Of a DNA stretch of 6,171 nucleotides, positions 6,025 to 6,171 are shown in pieces (position 1 is the first letter of the stretch; every line of letters starts with the position of its first letter). This DNA comes from Bdellovibrio sp. CG10_big_fil_rev_8_21_14_0_10_47_8 (lineage in GTDB: Bacteria; Bdellovibrionota; Bdellovibrionia; Bdellovibrionales; Bdellovibrionaceae), in assembly GCA_002773975.1 (NCBI GenBank), contig PEZR01000073.1, positions 1-6,171 on the forward strand, given 5' to 3'. The translations under genes were made by a program, and so were the position numbers. The notes beneath the pieces were generated by a model. That model was not told the origin of the DNA. It made no database searches and saw only the letters and a list, made by a program, of their open reading frames with translations.

Positions 6025-6045
6025 TCAGGTGTCTCAACCTGAGAC
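6025..6045 (+). promoter_or_regulatory. Leader dyad 2: two overlapping, mutually exclusive palindromes
   Basis: TCAGGT (6025-6030) pairs with ACCTGA (6037-6042), and GTCTCA (6031-6036) pairs with TGAGAC (6040-6045). Both are perfect 6-base stems, and because they share bases they cannot form together. Such an arrangement fits either an alternative RNA fold or an operator for a dimeric regulator. Confidence 0.45.
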
Positions 6046-6051
6046 GTTGCT

Positions 6052-6112
6052 CTGTGGCTTGACGCGGATGAAGAGGCTCTTTGTAATGGTCTTTTGGTAT
6101 TGTCAGCCACAG
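6052..6112 (+). promoter_or_regulatory. Leader dyad 3: long-range stem reaching the ribosome binding site
   Basis: CTGTGGCTTGAC (6052-6063) pairs with GTCAGCCACAG (6102-6112) through 11 base pairs with a single bulged T, enclosing about 38 bases. The last two bases of the 3' arm are the first two bases of the AGGAGG at 6111-6116. In RNA this stem would sit against, and partly cover, the ribosome binding site of the gene at 6121. Confidence 0.5.
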
Positions 6113-6116
6113 GAGG
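6111..6116 (+). promoter_or_regulatory. Ribosome binding site of the gene at 6121
   Basis: A perfect AGGAGG lies 4 bases before the ATG. The spacing is slightly short, but the motif is strong enough to support a real start at 6121 despite only 17 visible codons. Confidence 0.7.
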
Positions 6117-6120
6117 GCTT

Positions 6121-6171
6121 ATGCAACAAGAAGCAGCAGCTTTGGGTTTATTCCAACAAGGGATTCTTATT
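6121..6171 (+). CDS. Start of an unidentified gene, cut by the window end
   Basis: An ATG preceded by AGGAGG opens a frame of 17 codons, MQQEAAALGLFQQGILI, that is still open at the end of the window. A short polar start followed by a hydrophobic run would fit the N-terminus of a membrane protein, for example the MotA/TolQ/ExbB family, but that is a guess from too few residues. It is divergent from the barrel gene and has a structured leader. Confidence 0.6.
   Translation, partial: MQQEAAALGLFQQGILI

Overview
The window looks like chromosomal DNA of a Gram-negative bacterium, probably from the Bdellovibrio side of the former deltaproteobacteria. This is an inference. It rests on moderate GC, an era-der gene pair, a secreted protein with repeats of the SN-x-A-[IL]-G type, and a small outer-membrane barrel with a very acidic N-terminal linker, a combination I associate with that group. 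No 16S or other decisive marker is present.

Left part (1-3572, + strand): three tightly packed genes. era is cut by the window start just inside its Walker A motif. It is followed by der and then by a sodium:neurotransmitter-symporter (NSS/LeuT-family) transporter whose GTG start overlaps the der stop by 4 bases. Era and Der are ribosome-assembly GTPases (small and large subunit respectively), so the transporter is a metabolic passenger in a translation operon. A hairpin with a T-run at 3612-3643 probably ends the unit.

Middle (3737-5155, + strand): a two-gene unit. The first gene encodes a fibre-like protein with nine 17-residue beta-roll repeats and a phage-tail-like C-terminal domain. Eighteen bases later comes a 142-residue protein matching only the C-terminal half (S1-like domain plus winged helix) of CvfB-type RNA-binding proteins. 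Its end overlaps, tail to tail, a minus-strand gene (5145-5942) for a signal-peptide-bearing, about 8-stranded outer-membrane barrel.

Right part (5943-6171): a 178-base divergent intergenic region. It has overlapping candidate promoters on both strands and, toward the + strand gene at 6121, a leader with three consecutive dyads. The last of these reaches the ribosome binding site. The gene at 6121 is cut after 17 codons and cannot be identified.

I see no IS element, CRISPR array, tRNA or rRNA. The best leads are the structured leader at 6002-6120, the apparent loss of the Na2 side-chain ligands in the NSS transporter, the fibre-like protein and its half-CvfB partner.
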